Assembly (NCBI RefSeq): GCF_008274695.1
Contig: NZ_VTOU01000001.1
Coordinates: 620,001-684,000 of the forward strand
Source: Sphingomonas montanisoli
Lineage (GTDB): Bacteria > Pseudomonadota > Alphaproteobacteria > Sphingomonadales > Sphingomonadaceae
Direction: 5' to 3'
DNA: 64,000 nucleotides
The translations under genes and the position numbers were made by a program. A model generated the notes under the pieces. That model worked only from the letters and a program-made list of their open reading frames with translations. It did no database searches and was not told the DNA's origin. Positions 44,349 through 55,474 of the stretch are shown here, piece after piece. Within the stretch, counting starts at the first letter, position 1. Every line of letters begins with the position of its first letter.

Positions 44349-44957
44349 ATGAAGAAACTGATCCTCACCAGTTCGGCCGCACTGCTCGCCCTGGCGCTCG
44401 CAGGCTGCGGCCCCAAGACCGACAAGGCTGCGGCCGACGCGTCGAACGTCGCCAGCAACGCGATGGACGATGCCAGCGCCATGGCGGGCAACGCCGTCGA
44501 GGACGTAAAGGGCGCGGTCATGCCTACGCCGACGGGCCAGGAGTTCATCAACACCGCCGCCAAGAGCGATGCCTTCGAAATCGAAGCCGCGAAATATGCC
44601 GCCACCAATTCGGCGCGCGACGACGTGAAGGCGTTTGCGGGCGAGATGGTGAAGGCGCACACCGGGTCGACCGCCAAGATCAAGGCCGCCGCCGCCGAGG
44701 CGAATCTAACCCCCGACGCGACCCTCACCGACGACCAGACGAAGGATCTGGCCGATCTGAAGGCGCTGAAGGGCAAGGACTTCGACAACAAATATGTCTC
44801 GGGCCAGATCGCCGCGCATCTCGATGCGCTGACGCTGATGCAGGGCTATGCGAAGGATGGCGATACGCCCTCGCTGAAAAAGGCGGCGGGCGAGATCGCA
44901 CCGGCCGTCTCCCAGCACCTCGAAATGATCCGTGCGATCGACGCCAAGAAGGACTGA
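44349..44957 (+). CDS. DUF4142 lipoprotein
   Basis: This 202-residue protein begins with a lipoprotein signal (MKKLILTSSAALLALALAGC, lipobox LAGC). A low-complexity Ala/Asp part follows to about 70. The DUF4142 ferritin-like four-helix bundle then runs to the end (TGQEFINTAAKSDAFEIEA and SGQIAAHLDALTLM). GGAG seven bases upstream supports the ATG. The family is linked with stress and cell-envelope functions but has no settled activity. Confidence 0.85.
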   Translation: MKKLILTSSAALLALALAGCGPKTDKAAADASNVASNAMDDASAMAGNAVEDVKGAVMPTPTGQEFINTAAKSDAFEIEAAKYAATNSARDDVKAFAGEMVKAHTGSTAKIKAAAAEANLTPDATLTDDQTKDLADLKALKGKDFDNKYVSGQIAAHLDALTLMQGYAKDGDTPSLKKAAGEIAPAVSQHLEMIRAIDAKKD

Positions 44958-44987
44958 CGCTCCTTCCAGCAGCGTCCCCACCTCTGT

Positions 44988-45117
44988 CATGCTGAACTTG
45001 TTTCAGCATCCACCAAGAGGCTGAGGCTGAACGAGAGGCTCCTGACGCAACCGTCGGGAGCCTCTCTCATTTCGTCCACGTGACAGGGTGGATGCTGAAA
45101 CAAGTTCAGCATGACGG
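44988..45117. repeat. Intergenic inverted repeat, family D
   Basis: TCATGCTGAACTTGTTTCAGCATCCACC and GGTGGATGCTGAAACAAGTTCAGCATGACGG are long, nearly perfect outer arms. Inner arms GAGAGGCTCCTGACG and CGTCGGGAGCCTCTC also pair. The whole can fold as one long hairpin. It lies between the DUF4142 gene and the Hsp20 promoter. Confidence 0.85.
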
Positions 45118-45139
45118 CTTTGGCCTTACGTCCGGTAGG

Positions 45140-45167
45140 GTTGAAATCGCTCCCCCTGTTCCCATCT
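45140..45167 (+). promoter_or_regulatory. Candidate heat-shock (RpoH) promoter of the Hsp20 gene
   Basis: GTTGAAA at 45140-45146 and CCCATCT at 45161-45167, 14 bp apart, match the heat-shock sigma pattern CTTGAAA ... CCCATNT except for the first base. The spacing and -10 match are good. A transcript from here would have a 5' leader of about 90 bases before the Hsp20 ATG. Confidence 0.55.
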
Positions 45168-45235
45168 CCCAGCCGTCGGCCGTGCCCAGTCGGGGCGGCA
45201 GGCGAAGGTCCGGCGGATTGTCTGCGGGCCGAATT

Positions 45236-45263
45236 GGTCAATCGCTTTTCGAAGGAACAGACC
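45236..45263 (+). promoter_or_regulatory. Candidate RNA thermometer over the Hsp20 ribosome-binding site
   Basis: GGTC (45236-45239) can pair with GACC (45260-45263), and CTTT (45245-45248) with AAGG (45252-45255), around loop TCG. The AAGG is the core of the Shine-Dalgarno site GAAGGA, and four Us (45246-45249) face it, as in fourU-type thermometers. The stem is weak, which suits melting on heating. This is a hand-made fold. Confidence 0.45.
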
Positions 45264-45267
45264 CTCT

Positions 45268-45741
45268 ATGCGTACCCTTGATTTCGCCCCCCTGCTGCGG
45301 TCCTCGATCGGTTTCGAGAATCTCAATCGCCTGGTCGACTTTGCGACCCGTGGTGAGGGCGACAGCTATCCCCCTTATAATATCGAGAAGACGGGCGACG
45401 GCGCCTATCGCATCCAGATGGCGCTCGCCGGCTTCAGCCGTGATGAGATCGACGTCACGGTGCAGGACAATGTTCTGGTAATCATCGGCCGCGCCGGCGA
45501 GCAGACCGAAGGTGCCGATGCGCCCCAATACCTGCATCGCGGCATCGCCAAGCGCGCGTTCGAGCGCCGCTTCCAGCTCGCCGACACCATCAAGGTGACC
45601 GCGGCGGGCTATGAGAACGGCCTGCTCAACGTGTCGCTGGTGCGCGAAATCCCCGAGCACAAGAAGCCGCGCCGCATCGCGATCGATGGCGTCGAGCCTG
45701 CTCAGGTGATCGACGCCACGCCGGAGAAGGCGGCGGCGTAA
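45268..45741 (+). CDS. Small heat-shock protein, Hsp20/IbpA family
   Basis: This 157-residue protein has the alpha-crystallin domain at about 40-130 (YNIEKTGDGAYRIQMALAGF as first strands, VQDNVLVIIGRA, and AGYENGLLNVSLVREIPE near the end). The tail (RRIAIDG) carries an I-x-I motif used in oligomer formation. It holds unfolding proteins in a refoldable state. A candidate RpoH promoter and a hairpin over its ribosome-binding site precede it, and a strong terminator follows. Confidence 0.94.
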   Translation: MRTLDFAPLLRSSIGFENLNRLVDFATRGEGDSYPPYNIEKTGDGAYRIQMALAGFSRDEIDVTVQDNVLVIIGRAGEQTEGADAPQYLHRGIAKRAFERRFQLADTIKVTAAGYENGLLNVSLVREIPEHKKPRRIAIDGVEPAQVIDATPEKAAA

Positions 45742-45768
45742 GCGTCACGTCGCCCTAGGAAACAGGAA

Positions 45769-45798
45769 GGCCGGGTCCGCAAGGATCCGGCCTTTTTT
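45769..45798 (+). terminator. Rho-independent terminator after the Hsp20 gene
   Basis: GGCCGGGTCC (45769-45778), loop GCAA and GGATCCGGCC (45783-45792) form a ten-pair stem with one G-U, followed by TTTTTT at 45793-45798. Confidence 0.95.
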
Positions 45799-45824
45799 GC
45801 TTGGCGGTCACCCCCCTCTACCCA

Positions 45825-45939
45825 CCTCGTCATTGCGAGCGTAGCGAAGCAATCCAGGCCCGCATGTGAGAGGCGCGCGACCAACTCCAGTGCAGGCCTG
45901 GATTGCTTCGTCGCCTTCGGCTCCTCGCAATGACGAGGT
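45825..45939. repeat. Intergenic inverted repeat, family A copy 2
   Basis: CCTCGTCATTGCGAGC and GCTCCTCGCAATGACGAGG pair at the ends. AGCAATCCAGGCC and GGCCTGGATTGCTTCG pair inside. It lies between the Hsp20 terminator and the DUF465 gene. Confidence 0.88.
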
Positions 45940-45956
45940 GAATGGGAACAGGTTGC

Positions 45957-46154
45957 CTAAGCGATGATATCGGGGATCAGCATATCCTCGAGCATCGCAA
46001 TCTCATCCTTGAGGCGGAGCTTGCGCTTCTTGATGCGCGCGACCTGAAGCTGATCGACCGCATTGGCCGACAGCAGCGCGTCGATCGCCGAATCGAGATC
46101 GCGATGCTCCTGCCGCATCAATTCGATCCGCCGTAGAATCAACTCGCTGTCCAA
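45957..46154 (-). CDS. DUF465 (YdcH) family protein
   Basis: A 65-residue protein is obtained with TTG 46154, which has GAGGAG nine bases upstream; an ATG at 46244 would add 30 unrelated residues. The sequence EHRDLDSAIDAL...DQLQVARIKKRKLRLKDEI...LIPDIIA is a full match to DUF465 (YdcH, SlyX-like coiled coil). These small proteins are helical and of unknown role. It diverges from a second, shorter DUF465 gene at 46371. Confidence 0.75.
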   Translation of the reverse strand: MDSELILRRIELMRQEHRDLDSAIDALLSANAVDQLQVARIKKRKLRLKDEIAMLEDMLIPDIIA

Positions 46155-46370
46155 GGCGGCCGTCTCCTCATTCCCCGTCCGCGATTCTAGCGGGAAAGAC
46201 GCACCATGCTCAAGCGCAGAGAGGCCGACGCCCAAGCTTTGCAATTCGTTACGCCGATGGCGCGACCAATCGGGTCCGGGGAAGGATTGATGTCGTTTTT
46301 ATGACGCGACACGACTCGGAAAGCGTGATTTACTCGTCCGTCTGTCGGTGATGAAAGGAGAACATGCCAA

Positions 46371-46526
46371 ATGTTGACCACTCACTCGTCCGCCCTTCAA
46401 GCCAAGCATGCCGGTATCGAGGCACGCATCGCGGCCGAAAGTCGCAGGCCGTCGCCCGATGACATCCTGATTGCCAATCTCAAGAAACAGAAGCTTCGAC
46501 TCAAGGAAGCGATCGCGCGGCTCTAA
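46371..46526 (+). CDS. Short DUF465 (YdcH-like) protein
   Basis: This 51-residue gene starts at ATG 46371, with AAAGGAG at 46353-46359. The sequence HSSALQAKHAGIEARIAAE and RPSPDDILIANLKKQKLRL matches the DUF465 pattern (ALxxKHxxLExxI ... RPxPDxxxIxxLKKQKLRLK). It is a paralogue of the gene at 45957-46154, facing the other way. The function is unknown. An overlapping ATG at 46364 in another frame gives no family match. Confidence 0.75.
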   Translation: MLTTHSSALQAKHAGIEARIAAESRRPSPDDILIANLKKQKLRLKEAIARL

Positions 46527-46625
46527 CGCCCGGAATGGGCGGCGCTCTATAGCTCCGCCCTTCATTCCCGCTTTCTAATAGCTACCTACGCCGACAGGCG
46601 GAGGCCAGGTCGTTCACGCGCGACT

Positions 46626-47003
46626 TCAGTCAACCCTGAAGCCTGGGCGCCGCAACGGCTTGGTCGCGGCCGCAAGGCGCGGCGGCAAAGATCTGGCGAG
46701 CGGCTGGCGCGCGAGCAAGGGATTGATCGGCAGCGCGAAGGTGACGCCGAAGCGCTTGCCTTCGACCCAGGCGATCTCGCCACGAACCGGCGGCAGGCCG
46801 CGCATCTCGACATCGACGATCGCACCCTGATCATAGATCGTGTCGGAAACCGCCATCAGCCCGGTTGCGGAAAGATCGCGTATGCGGATCGGCTGGCGTG
46901 GCCGTGCGACATCGCCACACGCACTGATCGCCCCGAGCAGCATCATCCGCTGCCGCGGCTTGCGCCGATCCTGATCGCCTCTGTTCGCTGCTCGCCTGGT
47001 CAT
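46626..47003 (-). CDS. PilZ domain protein
   Basis: This 125-residue protein has DRRKPRQRMMLLGAISACGD (RxxxR element), IRDLSATGLMAVSD (D/NxSxxG element) and GEIAWVEGKRFGVTFALP, the pattern of a c-di-GMP-binding PilZ barrel. Both arginine and DxSxxG elements look intact, so nucleotide binding is plausible. The tail is basic and proline-rich. It is the second PilZ protein of the window. It lies downstream of dksA on the same strand, beyond a terminator. Confidence 0.8.
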   Translation of the reverse strand: MTRRAANRGDQDRRKPRQRMMLLGAISACGDVARPRQPIRIRDLSATGLMAVSDTIYDQGAIVDVEMRGLPPVRGEIAWVEGKRFGVTFALPINPLLARQPLARSLPPRLAAATKPLRRPGFRVD

Positions 47004-47064
47004 TCTCTGCCGTCCAATCGCACCGCTATCGGCGCCATTTCAGCAGCGAATGTTGGACAAAAGA

Positions 47065-47088
47065 TTAAAGGGCGGAAAAACCGCCCCA
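47065..47088 (-). terminator. Rho-independent terminator after dksA
   Basis: On the minus strand GGGCGG (47086-47081), loop TTTTT and CCGCCC (47075-47070) are followed by TTTAAT. It begins directly downstream of the dksA stop at 47092. Confidence 0.65.
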
Positions 47089-47091
47089 AAC

Positions 47092-47550
47092 CTATTCGTC
47101 GCGCGAGATTTTTTCGTTCCGCTCGTGGCGCTCCTGCGCCTCGACCGTCATCGTCGCGATCGGGCGGGCTTCGAGCCTCCCAAGCGAGATCGGCTCGCCG
47201 GTGACTTCGCAATAGCCATATTCGCCTTCCTCGATTCGGCGCAGCGCAGCGTCGATCTTGGAGATCAGTTTGCGCTGCCGATCACGCGTGCGAAGCTCGA
47301 TCGACCAATCGGTCTCCGACGACGCCCGGTCGGTCAGGTCTGCCTCGCGCAGGGTATCGGTCTGCAACTGCTGCAGCGTACCCGCCGACTCGCGGAGGAT
47401 CGAATCCTTCCATGCGCGCAACTTGCCCCGGAAATAGGTCAGTTGCCGTTCGTTCATGAAGGGTTCTTCGGAAGACGGCCGGTATCCGTCGTCCATTTCG
47501 AAATGCGGAACCTTATCCGGATTCGTAACGCCACTCAGCAACGTCGCCAT
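47092..47550 (-). CDS. dksA: RNA polymerase-binding regulator DksA
   Basis: This is a 152-residue protein from ATG 47550 (GTG 47559 would add three residues). Its N-terminal half is the coiled-coil hairpin that enters the RNA polymerase secondary channel, with the conserved tip near DTLREADLTDRA. The C-terminal finger reads YCEVTGEPI then LEARPIATM and HER: only one of the four zinc cysteines remains. This resembles zinc-free DksA types. It acts with ppGpp in the stringent response. Confidence 0.88.
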   Translation of the reverse strand: MATLLSGVTNPDKVPHFEMDDGYRPSSEEPFMNERQLTYFRGKLRAWKDSILRESAGTLQQLQTDTLREADLTDRASSETDWSIELRTRDRQRKLISKIDAALRRIEEGEYGYCEVTGEPISLGRLEARPIATMTVEAQERHERNEKISRDE

Positions 47551-47691
47551 CCTATTCACCGCTCTTATACGGTGTCGGAGTTGCCGCCCTACGGCCGCTC
47601 CTCGACCTCTGCCCGAGCGGGCCTATAGACAGGCGTTAACGCGCGCACAAGCGGCCCTTGCGAGTCATTCACAGCTTTTTATTCAGCGCGA

Positions 47692-47720
47692 AGCCCCGAT
47701 CGTTGCGCACGACCGGGGCT
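47692..47720 (-). terminator. Stem-loop after the duplicated-domain protein gene
   Basis: On the minus strand AGCCCCGGTCGT (47720-47709), loop GCGCA and ACGATCGGGGCT (47703-47692) form a 12-pair stem with one G-U. A U-run is not directly adjacent (AAUAAAAAG follows at some distance), so it may be a processing end. Confidence 0.45.
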
Positions 47721-47743
47721 CCTTGAACCTACTATTTGGGTGA

Positions 47744-48319
47744 TTAGTTCTGACCGGCGGGCGCAGCAGCACCCTTGGCGGCCGCTTCGAGCTGCGCGGC
47801 GGTCATGCCGATAACCGCGCCGTTCGGCCCCTTGGCCAATGCAGACTTGGGCAACTTCGCCTTGGCGTTGGCGGTGGCGACGACGACATTTTCGCCTTCG
47901 ATCGCCTCGATCTTGCCTACCGCACCGCCCTGCGGATCGCTGACCGTGGTGCCGGGCTGCAGCGACGCGAGGAACTCGGCCTGCTGATCCGCGCCAGCAC
48001 CCTTGGCGGCGGCTTCCAATTCGGCCTTGGTCATGCCGATCAGAAGTGCCTTGTCACCTTTTGCGAAGGCCGAGACAGGAACGGTTGCCTTGACCACACC
48101 GGTGTCGATCACGGCATTCGTGCCATCGGTCGATGCGATCGTGCCGACCGCGCCGCCCTTCACGTCGGTAACTGTCGCGCCAGCGGCGACATTGGCCGTG
48201 GCTGTTGCGGCCGGAGCCGTCGCGGGGGCCGCTGCAGGTGCCGCCGCGTCCTGCGCAAGCGCCGGTGCCGCAGCCGCGGTCAGGAACGCCGAGGCAAGAA
48301 AAACAGCTCGCAAAGTCAC
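47744..48319 (-). CDS. Secreted protein with two internal repeats (PRC-barrel-like)
   Basis: The start is GTG 48319, eight bases after AAGGAG, followed by a signal peptide (cleavage after ALA-Q). A Pro/Ala-rich linker leads to two near-identical repeats of about 65 residues. One starts AGATVTDVKGGAVGTIAS and the other PGTTVSDPQGGAVGKIEA; each ends in IGMT...LEAAAKGA. The V-x-D-x-x-G-x-x-x-G-x-I strand pattern resembles PRC-barrel-like domains. The function is unknown. The internal duplication is clear from sequence. Confidence 0.75.
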   Translation of the reverse strand: MTLRAVFLASAFLTAAAAPALAQDAAAPAAAPATAPAATATANVAAGATVTDVKGGAVGTIASTDGTNAVIDTGVVKATVPVSAFAKGDKALLIGMTKAELEAAAKGAGADQQAEFLASLQPGTTVSDPQGGAVGKIEAIEGENVVVATANAKAKLPKSALAKGPNGAVIGMTAAQLEAAAKGAAAPAGQN

Positions 48320-48357
48320 AATGTTCACTCCTTGCAATTGATACTCGTAGGAAATGA

Positions 48358-49757
<1,400 letters not shown>

Positions 49758-49758
<1 letters not shown>

Positions 49759-50531
49759 TGCGTATCCTGCTGACCAACGATGACGGCGTGAACGCGCCGG
49801 GGCTGGCGGTGCTCGAAGCGATTGCGCGGACCTTGTCCGACGACATCACGATCGTGGCCCCAGCCGAGGAGCAATCGGGCGCGGGCCGGTCGCTCACCCT
49901 CACCCGCCCCTTACGCATGCGCCAGCTCGACGAGCGCCGATATGCGGTCGCGGGGACGCCGACAGACGCGGTGATGATGGCGCTGACCGAGGTGATGAAG
50001 GACGGCGCACCCGACCTGATCCTGTCTGGGGTTAACCGCGGCTCCAATCTGGCCGAAGACGTGAGCTATTCGGGCACGGTCGCCGCTGCGATGGAGGGCG
50101 CGCTGGCGGGCATCCGTTCGGTCGCGCTCAGCCAGATCTACACAAAGAAGGGCAATGACGGCCCCGGTACCGACGTCAGCTTCGCCGCCGCCGAAGCCTG
50201 GGGCGAACGCGCTCTGCGCCCGTTGCTCGACGCGCCGTGGGCGCCGCGCACGTTGGTGAACATCAACTTCCCCGCGATCGATCCCGAATCGGTTCAGGGC
50301 ATCAAGGTCGTCAGCCAGGGGCTGCGCGATTATGGCGGTGCGACGATGGAGCGCCGCATGGACCCGCGCGGCTTCCCCTATTACTGGCTGCGCCTTGCGA
50401 GCCGCCTCGGCAGCACGGCGGTGGATACGGATCTCGAAGCCGCCGCCGATGGCTGGGTGACGGTGACACCGCTCCACTGCGTGCTGACGCATGAGCCCTC
50501 GATGGCTTCGTTGGCGGACGCTTACCGCTAA
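49758..50531 (+). CDS. surE: 5'/3'-nucleotidase SurE
   Basis: This 257-residue metal-dependent phosphatase has the N-terminal ILLTNDDGVNAPGL (D8, D9), VAPAEEQSGAGRSLT and SGVNRGSNLAEDV signatures of SurE. It dephosphorylates nucleoside monophosphates in stationary phase. The gene is coupled to serS by a one-base overlap. A family C repeat follows it. Confidence 0.96.
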
Positions 50532-50533
50532 TC

Positions 50534-50661
50534 CTCTCCCGATAGGGGGAGGGGGACCGGCGCAGCCGGTGGAGGGGTAGCTAGAGAAGGCGCGCATCGC
50601 TGCCGGCCAATACCCCTCCATCAGTCCTGCGGACTGCCACCTCCCCCTCCGGGGGAGGATA
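50534..50661. repeat. Intergenic inverted repeat, family C copy 4
   Basis: TCCTCTCCCGATAGGGGGAGGGGGACCGGCGCAGCCGGTGGAGGGGTA is partly complementary to the right half ending in CCTCCCCCTCCGGGGGAGGAT. The right half also matches, reversed, the copy at 32066-32194. It lies between the convergent surE and dnaJ genes. Confidence 0.8.
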
Positions 50662-50667
50662 TCGATG

Positions 50668-51789
50668 TCAGTCGAACATACCCTTCAACCGCGAAAAGAA
50701 GCCGCTCGATTGCGGGCATTCCTCGCCGGTCTCGGTCTCGCGAAACTGTTCGAGCAGTTCCTTCTGCTTCGCGCTCAGCCGCGTCGGCGTCTCGACGTCG
50801 ATCTGGATGACGAGGTCGCCATGGCCACGGCCGTTGAGGACCGGCATGCCCGCGCCCCGCTGACGGATCTGTTTGCCCGACTGGATACCCGCCGGGATAC
50901 GAATCTCGTGCACCTTGCGATCGAGCCCTGGCACCTCGATCGAACCGCCGAGCGCCGCTGTCGTGAAGCTGATCGGCGCGCGCGCGAACAGGGTCGTGCC
51001 ATCGCGCTCGAACAGCTCGTGCTGCTTGATGTGGAGGAAGATGTAGAGGTCACCCGGAGGCGCACCCTGTGCGCCCGCCTCGCCTTCACCCGTCAGGCGG
51101 ATGCGCGTACCTTCGTCGACACCGGCAGGGATGCGGACGTCGAGCGTCTTGGTCCGTTCGACACGGCCTTCGCCATGACAGTCACCACAGGGATCGGAAA
51201 TGACCTGGCCTGCGCCATGACACGCGGGGCAGACCCGCTCGACCATGAAGAAGCCCTGCTGCGACCGTACCTTGCCGTGGCCACCGCACGTGCCGCACTG
51301 CTTGGCACTGGTGCCGGGCTTTGCGCCCGCGCCGTGGCAGGTATCGCATTGGACCGCGACATCGACCGTGATCGATGCCTGCTTGCCGGCATAAGCCTCG
51401 TCCAGCGTGATTTCCATATCGTAGCGCAGGTCGGCACCGCGCCGCACACTCTGACGCCCGCCGCCACCACGGCCGCCCATGAACTCACCGAAGATGTTCT
51501 CGAAGATGTCGGAGAAACCTTCGAAGCCCTGCTGGCCACCGCGGCCGCCGCCAAACCCGCCATTCTCGAACGCGGCCTTGCCGAATCGGTCATAGGCGGC
51601 GCGTTTCTGCGGGTCCTTCAGGACGTCATAGGCTTCGCTGATCGACTTGAACTTCGCCTCGCTGTCGGCGCACCCCGGATTCTTGTCCGGGTGGCACTGC
51701 ATAGCGATGCGTCGATAAGACGTCTTGATCGTCTTGTCGTCGGCGGTGCGCTCGACTTCGAGCAATTCGTAATAATCGAGGTCAGCCAT
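50668..51789 (-). CDS. dnaJ: Chaperone DnaJ
   Basis: This 373-residue co-chaperone has the J domain with HPDKNPG (about 33-39), a G/F region of Gly/Phe repeats (about 75-110), and four CxxCxGxG zinc motifs ([32 protein letters not shown]), followed by the C-terminal substrate domain. It stimulates DnaK ATPase. It is downstream of dnaK with a stem-loop between. The start is ATG 51789, with GGGGG as a weak site. Confidence 0.97.
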   Translation of the reverse strand: MADLDYYELLEVERTADDKTIKTSYRRIAMQCHPDKNPGCADSEAKFKSISEAYDVLKDPQKRAAYDRFGKAAFENGGFGGGRGGQQGFEGFSDIFENIFGEFMGGRGGGGRQSVRRGADLRYDMEITLDEAYAGKQASITVDVAVQCDTCHGAGAKPGTSAKQCGTCGGHGKVRSQQGFFMVERVCPACHGAGQVISDPCGDCHGEGRVERTKTLDVRIPAGVDEGTRIRLTGEGEAGAQGAPPGDLYIFLHIKQHELFERDGTTLFARAPISFTTAALGGSIEVPGLDRKVHEIRIPAGIQSGKQIRQRGAGMPVLNGRGHGDLVIQIDVETPTRLSAKQKELLEQFRETETGEECPQSSGFFSRLKGMFD

Positions 51790-51810
51790 CACGCCCCCGC
51801 AGGATGCTGA

Positions 51811-51838
51811 CCGGCCCCGTCGGTGAAGACGGAGCCGG
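51811..51838 (-). other. Stem-loop between dnaK and dnaJ
   Basis: CCGGCCCCGTC (51811-51821) and GACGGAGCCGG (51828-51838) pair over a six-base loop, with a mismatch. No T-run follows on the minus strand, so it is more like a processing or attenuating hairpin than a terminator. It could lower dnaJ output relative to dnaK. Confidence 0.5.
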
Positions 51839-51863
51839 AAAACGCATTACACATGTGACAGGC

Positions 51864-53759
<1,896 letters not shown>

Positions 53760-53848
53760 TATGTTCCTTTCAGCCCCATTCTGTTCAGACACCCAGGCCC
53801 CCAGATAACGAGGCGAGCTTGGGTTTCGGTCTGCAATTGACTGGCGCG

Positions 53849-53876
53849 ATATAGGGGGGGATTTTGTTGCCGCAAG
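53849..53876 (-). promoter_or_regulatory. Candidate RpoH promoter of dnaK
   Basis: On the minus strand CTTG (53876-53873) is followed after 17 bases by CCTATAT (53855-53849), which matches the alphaproteobacterial heat-shock consensus CTTG-N17-CYTATNT. The -10 lies about 90 bp upstream of the dnaK ATG. Confidence 0.6.
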
Positions 53877-53921
53877 GCTTCGCCGCGCCTATTCGACAGC
53901 AGATTTTCGAAGGAGATTCCT

Positions 53922-54380
53922 GTGCGGCACATCATCCTGCTCGCGACGGCCGCTATCGCCGTCACTGCGTGCAAGCCCAAGCTGGCGGATCAGCCGCGCG
54001 TCAAGGATGCCTGGGTTCGCCTTTCTCCCGTCCCCGGACGGCCGGCGGCAGGCTATTTTGAGCTTAAGGGCGGCACCGCAGACGACAAGCTTGTGGCGAT
54101 CGACAGCGCCGTCGTCGAGAAGATCGAACTGCACCAGAGCGCCATGTCCGGCGGAATGATGACAATGACCCCGATCGCCGAAGTCGCGATCCCTGCGGGC
54201 GGCAAGGTGGCCTTCTCACCCGAGGGCAATCACGCGATGCTCTACGGTGTCGATGCCGCGATCAAACCGGGCACCGCCATCCCGCTGCTCTTCCGCTTCG
54301 CCAGCGGCAAAAGCTTCGAAGCGGAGGCGAAGACGGTTGCGGCCGGCACCGATCACGACATGGGAGGCATGGCGCACTGA
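53922..54380 (+). CDS. Copper chaperone PCu(A)C family lipoprotein
   Basis: This 152-residue protein starts at GTG 53922 behind AAGGAG. The lipoprotein signal has lipobox VTAC. The cupredoxin-like domain shows AWVRLSPVPGRPAAGYF and the metal site: HQSAMSGGMMTM (H-x-x-x-M...M) and NHAMLYG. It binds Cu(I) in the periplasm and delivers it to cytochrome oxidase or other proteins. The C-terminal HDMGGMAH adds further metal-binding residues. A sulfotransferase gene follows 2 bp later. Confidence 0.9.
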   Translation: MRHIILLATAAIAVTACKPKLADQPRVKDAWVRLSPVPGRPAAGYFELKGGTADDKLVAIDSAVVEKIELHQSAMSGGMMTMTPIAEVAIPAGGKVAFSPEGNHAMLYGVDAAIKPGTAIPLLFRFASGKSFEAEAKTVAAGTDHDMGGMAH

Positions 54381-54382
54381 CG

Positions 54383-55336
54383 ATGCCTGCGGTCGAAACA
54401 GAACGCCGATCGCCGGTCTTCCTGGTCGGGGCCGAGCGGTCCGGATCGACGATGATGCGGCTGATGCTCAACCATCATCCCGACATCGCCTTTGCGGGCG
54501 AGAGCGACTTCATCGTCGATGCGATCACGCCCGAGGGCCGTTTCATGAAGCGCGAGGCGTTCCTGCGGATGCTCTCGCTCGATCGCGTGTTCGGCAATCG
54601 CAAGCTCAATATCGCGCAGGGCCTGAACTTCGTCGGCCTCGCCAACGACTTCCTCGACCAGATCGCGGCGACCAAAGGCAATCCCGCGGTCGTTGGCATG
54701 ACGGTCCACCGCCATTTCGACCGGCTTCTGCACCTGTGGCCCGACGCGCGCTTCATCCATCTCGTCCGCGACGGGCGGGACGTGGCGCTCTCGACGATCC
54801 CGATGGGGTGGGCGGGCAATATGTGGCGCGGCATCCGGCTGTGGGTCGAGGCGGAGGATTGCTGGCACGCGCTGTCCGAACGCCTGCCCGATGATCGGAT
54901 CATCACGGTCAAATACGAACATGTGGCGCGCGACGCCGAATATGAACTGCGGCGGGTGACCGACTTCCTTGGCCTGCCGTTCGGCCCCGAAATGCTGCGC
55001 TATTCGGATAGCTCGACCTATAGTTCACCGCATGGCGACAGCGTGGGCAAGTGGCGCAAGGCCGATCCCAAGGATCTGTCTGCCGCCGAGTTTCGCGGCG
55101 CGCGCTGGCTGCTTCAGAACGGCTATCTGCTCAGCGGCACCATCAAGGCGCCGTCGATCTTCCGCCGCGCGATGTTCCGCGTGCAGGATCGTGTCGTGAT
55201 CGCCAATTATCGGCGCAAGAAATTCGGCACGAAGCTGTGGCTCGAAAGCCTCATCTACTCACGCTTCGGATCGAAGAAGCAGCATGCGCGAATCGTGCGC
55301 GCGCAGAACGTGATCATCGACCGGCATTTGAAGTAG
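54383..55336 (+). CDS. Sulfotransferase family protein
   Basis: This 317-residue protein has the 5'-phosphosulfate loop in VGAERSGSTMMRLMLN (about 15-30), and the 3'-phosphate site RDGRDVALS (about 127-135). These are the two PAPS-binding signatures. It transfers sulfate from PAPS to an acceptor, perhaps a lipid or sugar. The C-terminal part is basic and may sit at the membrane. It is translated straight after the copper chaperone gene but has no obvious functional link to it. Confidence 0.88.
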   Translation: MPAVETERRSPVFLVGAERSGSTMMRLMLNHHPDIAFAGESDFIVDAITPEGRFMKREAFLRMLSLDRVFGNRKLNIAQGLNFVGLANDFLDQIAATKGNPAVVGMTVHRHFDRLLHLWPDARFIHLVRDGRDVALSTIPMGWAGNMWRGIRLWVEAEDCWHALSERLPDDRIITVKYEHVARDAEYELRRVTDFLGLPFGPEMLRYSDSSTYSSPHGDSVGKWRKADPKDLSAAEFRGARWLLQNGYLLSGTIKAPSIFRRAMFRVQDRVVIANYRRKKFGTKLWLESLIYSRFGSKKQHARIVRAQNVIIDRHLK

Positions 55337-55349
55337 GCCGGGCACACAT

Positions 55350-55461
55350 CTCGTCATTGCGGGACGCCGAAGGCAACGAAGCAATCCAGGCCCGCACTAG
55401 AGAGCCTCGCGAGCTTCTCTAATGCGGGCCTGGATTGCTTCGCTTCGCTCGCAATGACGAG
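55350..55461. repeat. Intergenic inverted repeat, family A copy 3
   Basis: TCGTCATTGCGGGACGC and GCTCGCAATGACGAGC make the outer arms. AGCAATCCAGGCCCGC and GCGGGCCTGGATTGCTT make the inner ones, enclosing AGAGAGCCTCGCGAGCTTCTCT. It resembles the copy at 45825-45939. It lies between the convergent sulfotransferase and grpE genes. Confidence 0.9.
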
Positions 55462-55474
55462 CTAGCTGGGTGTC

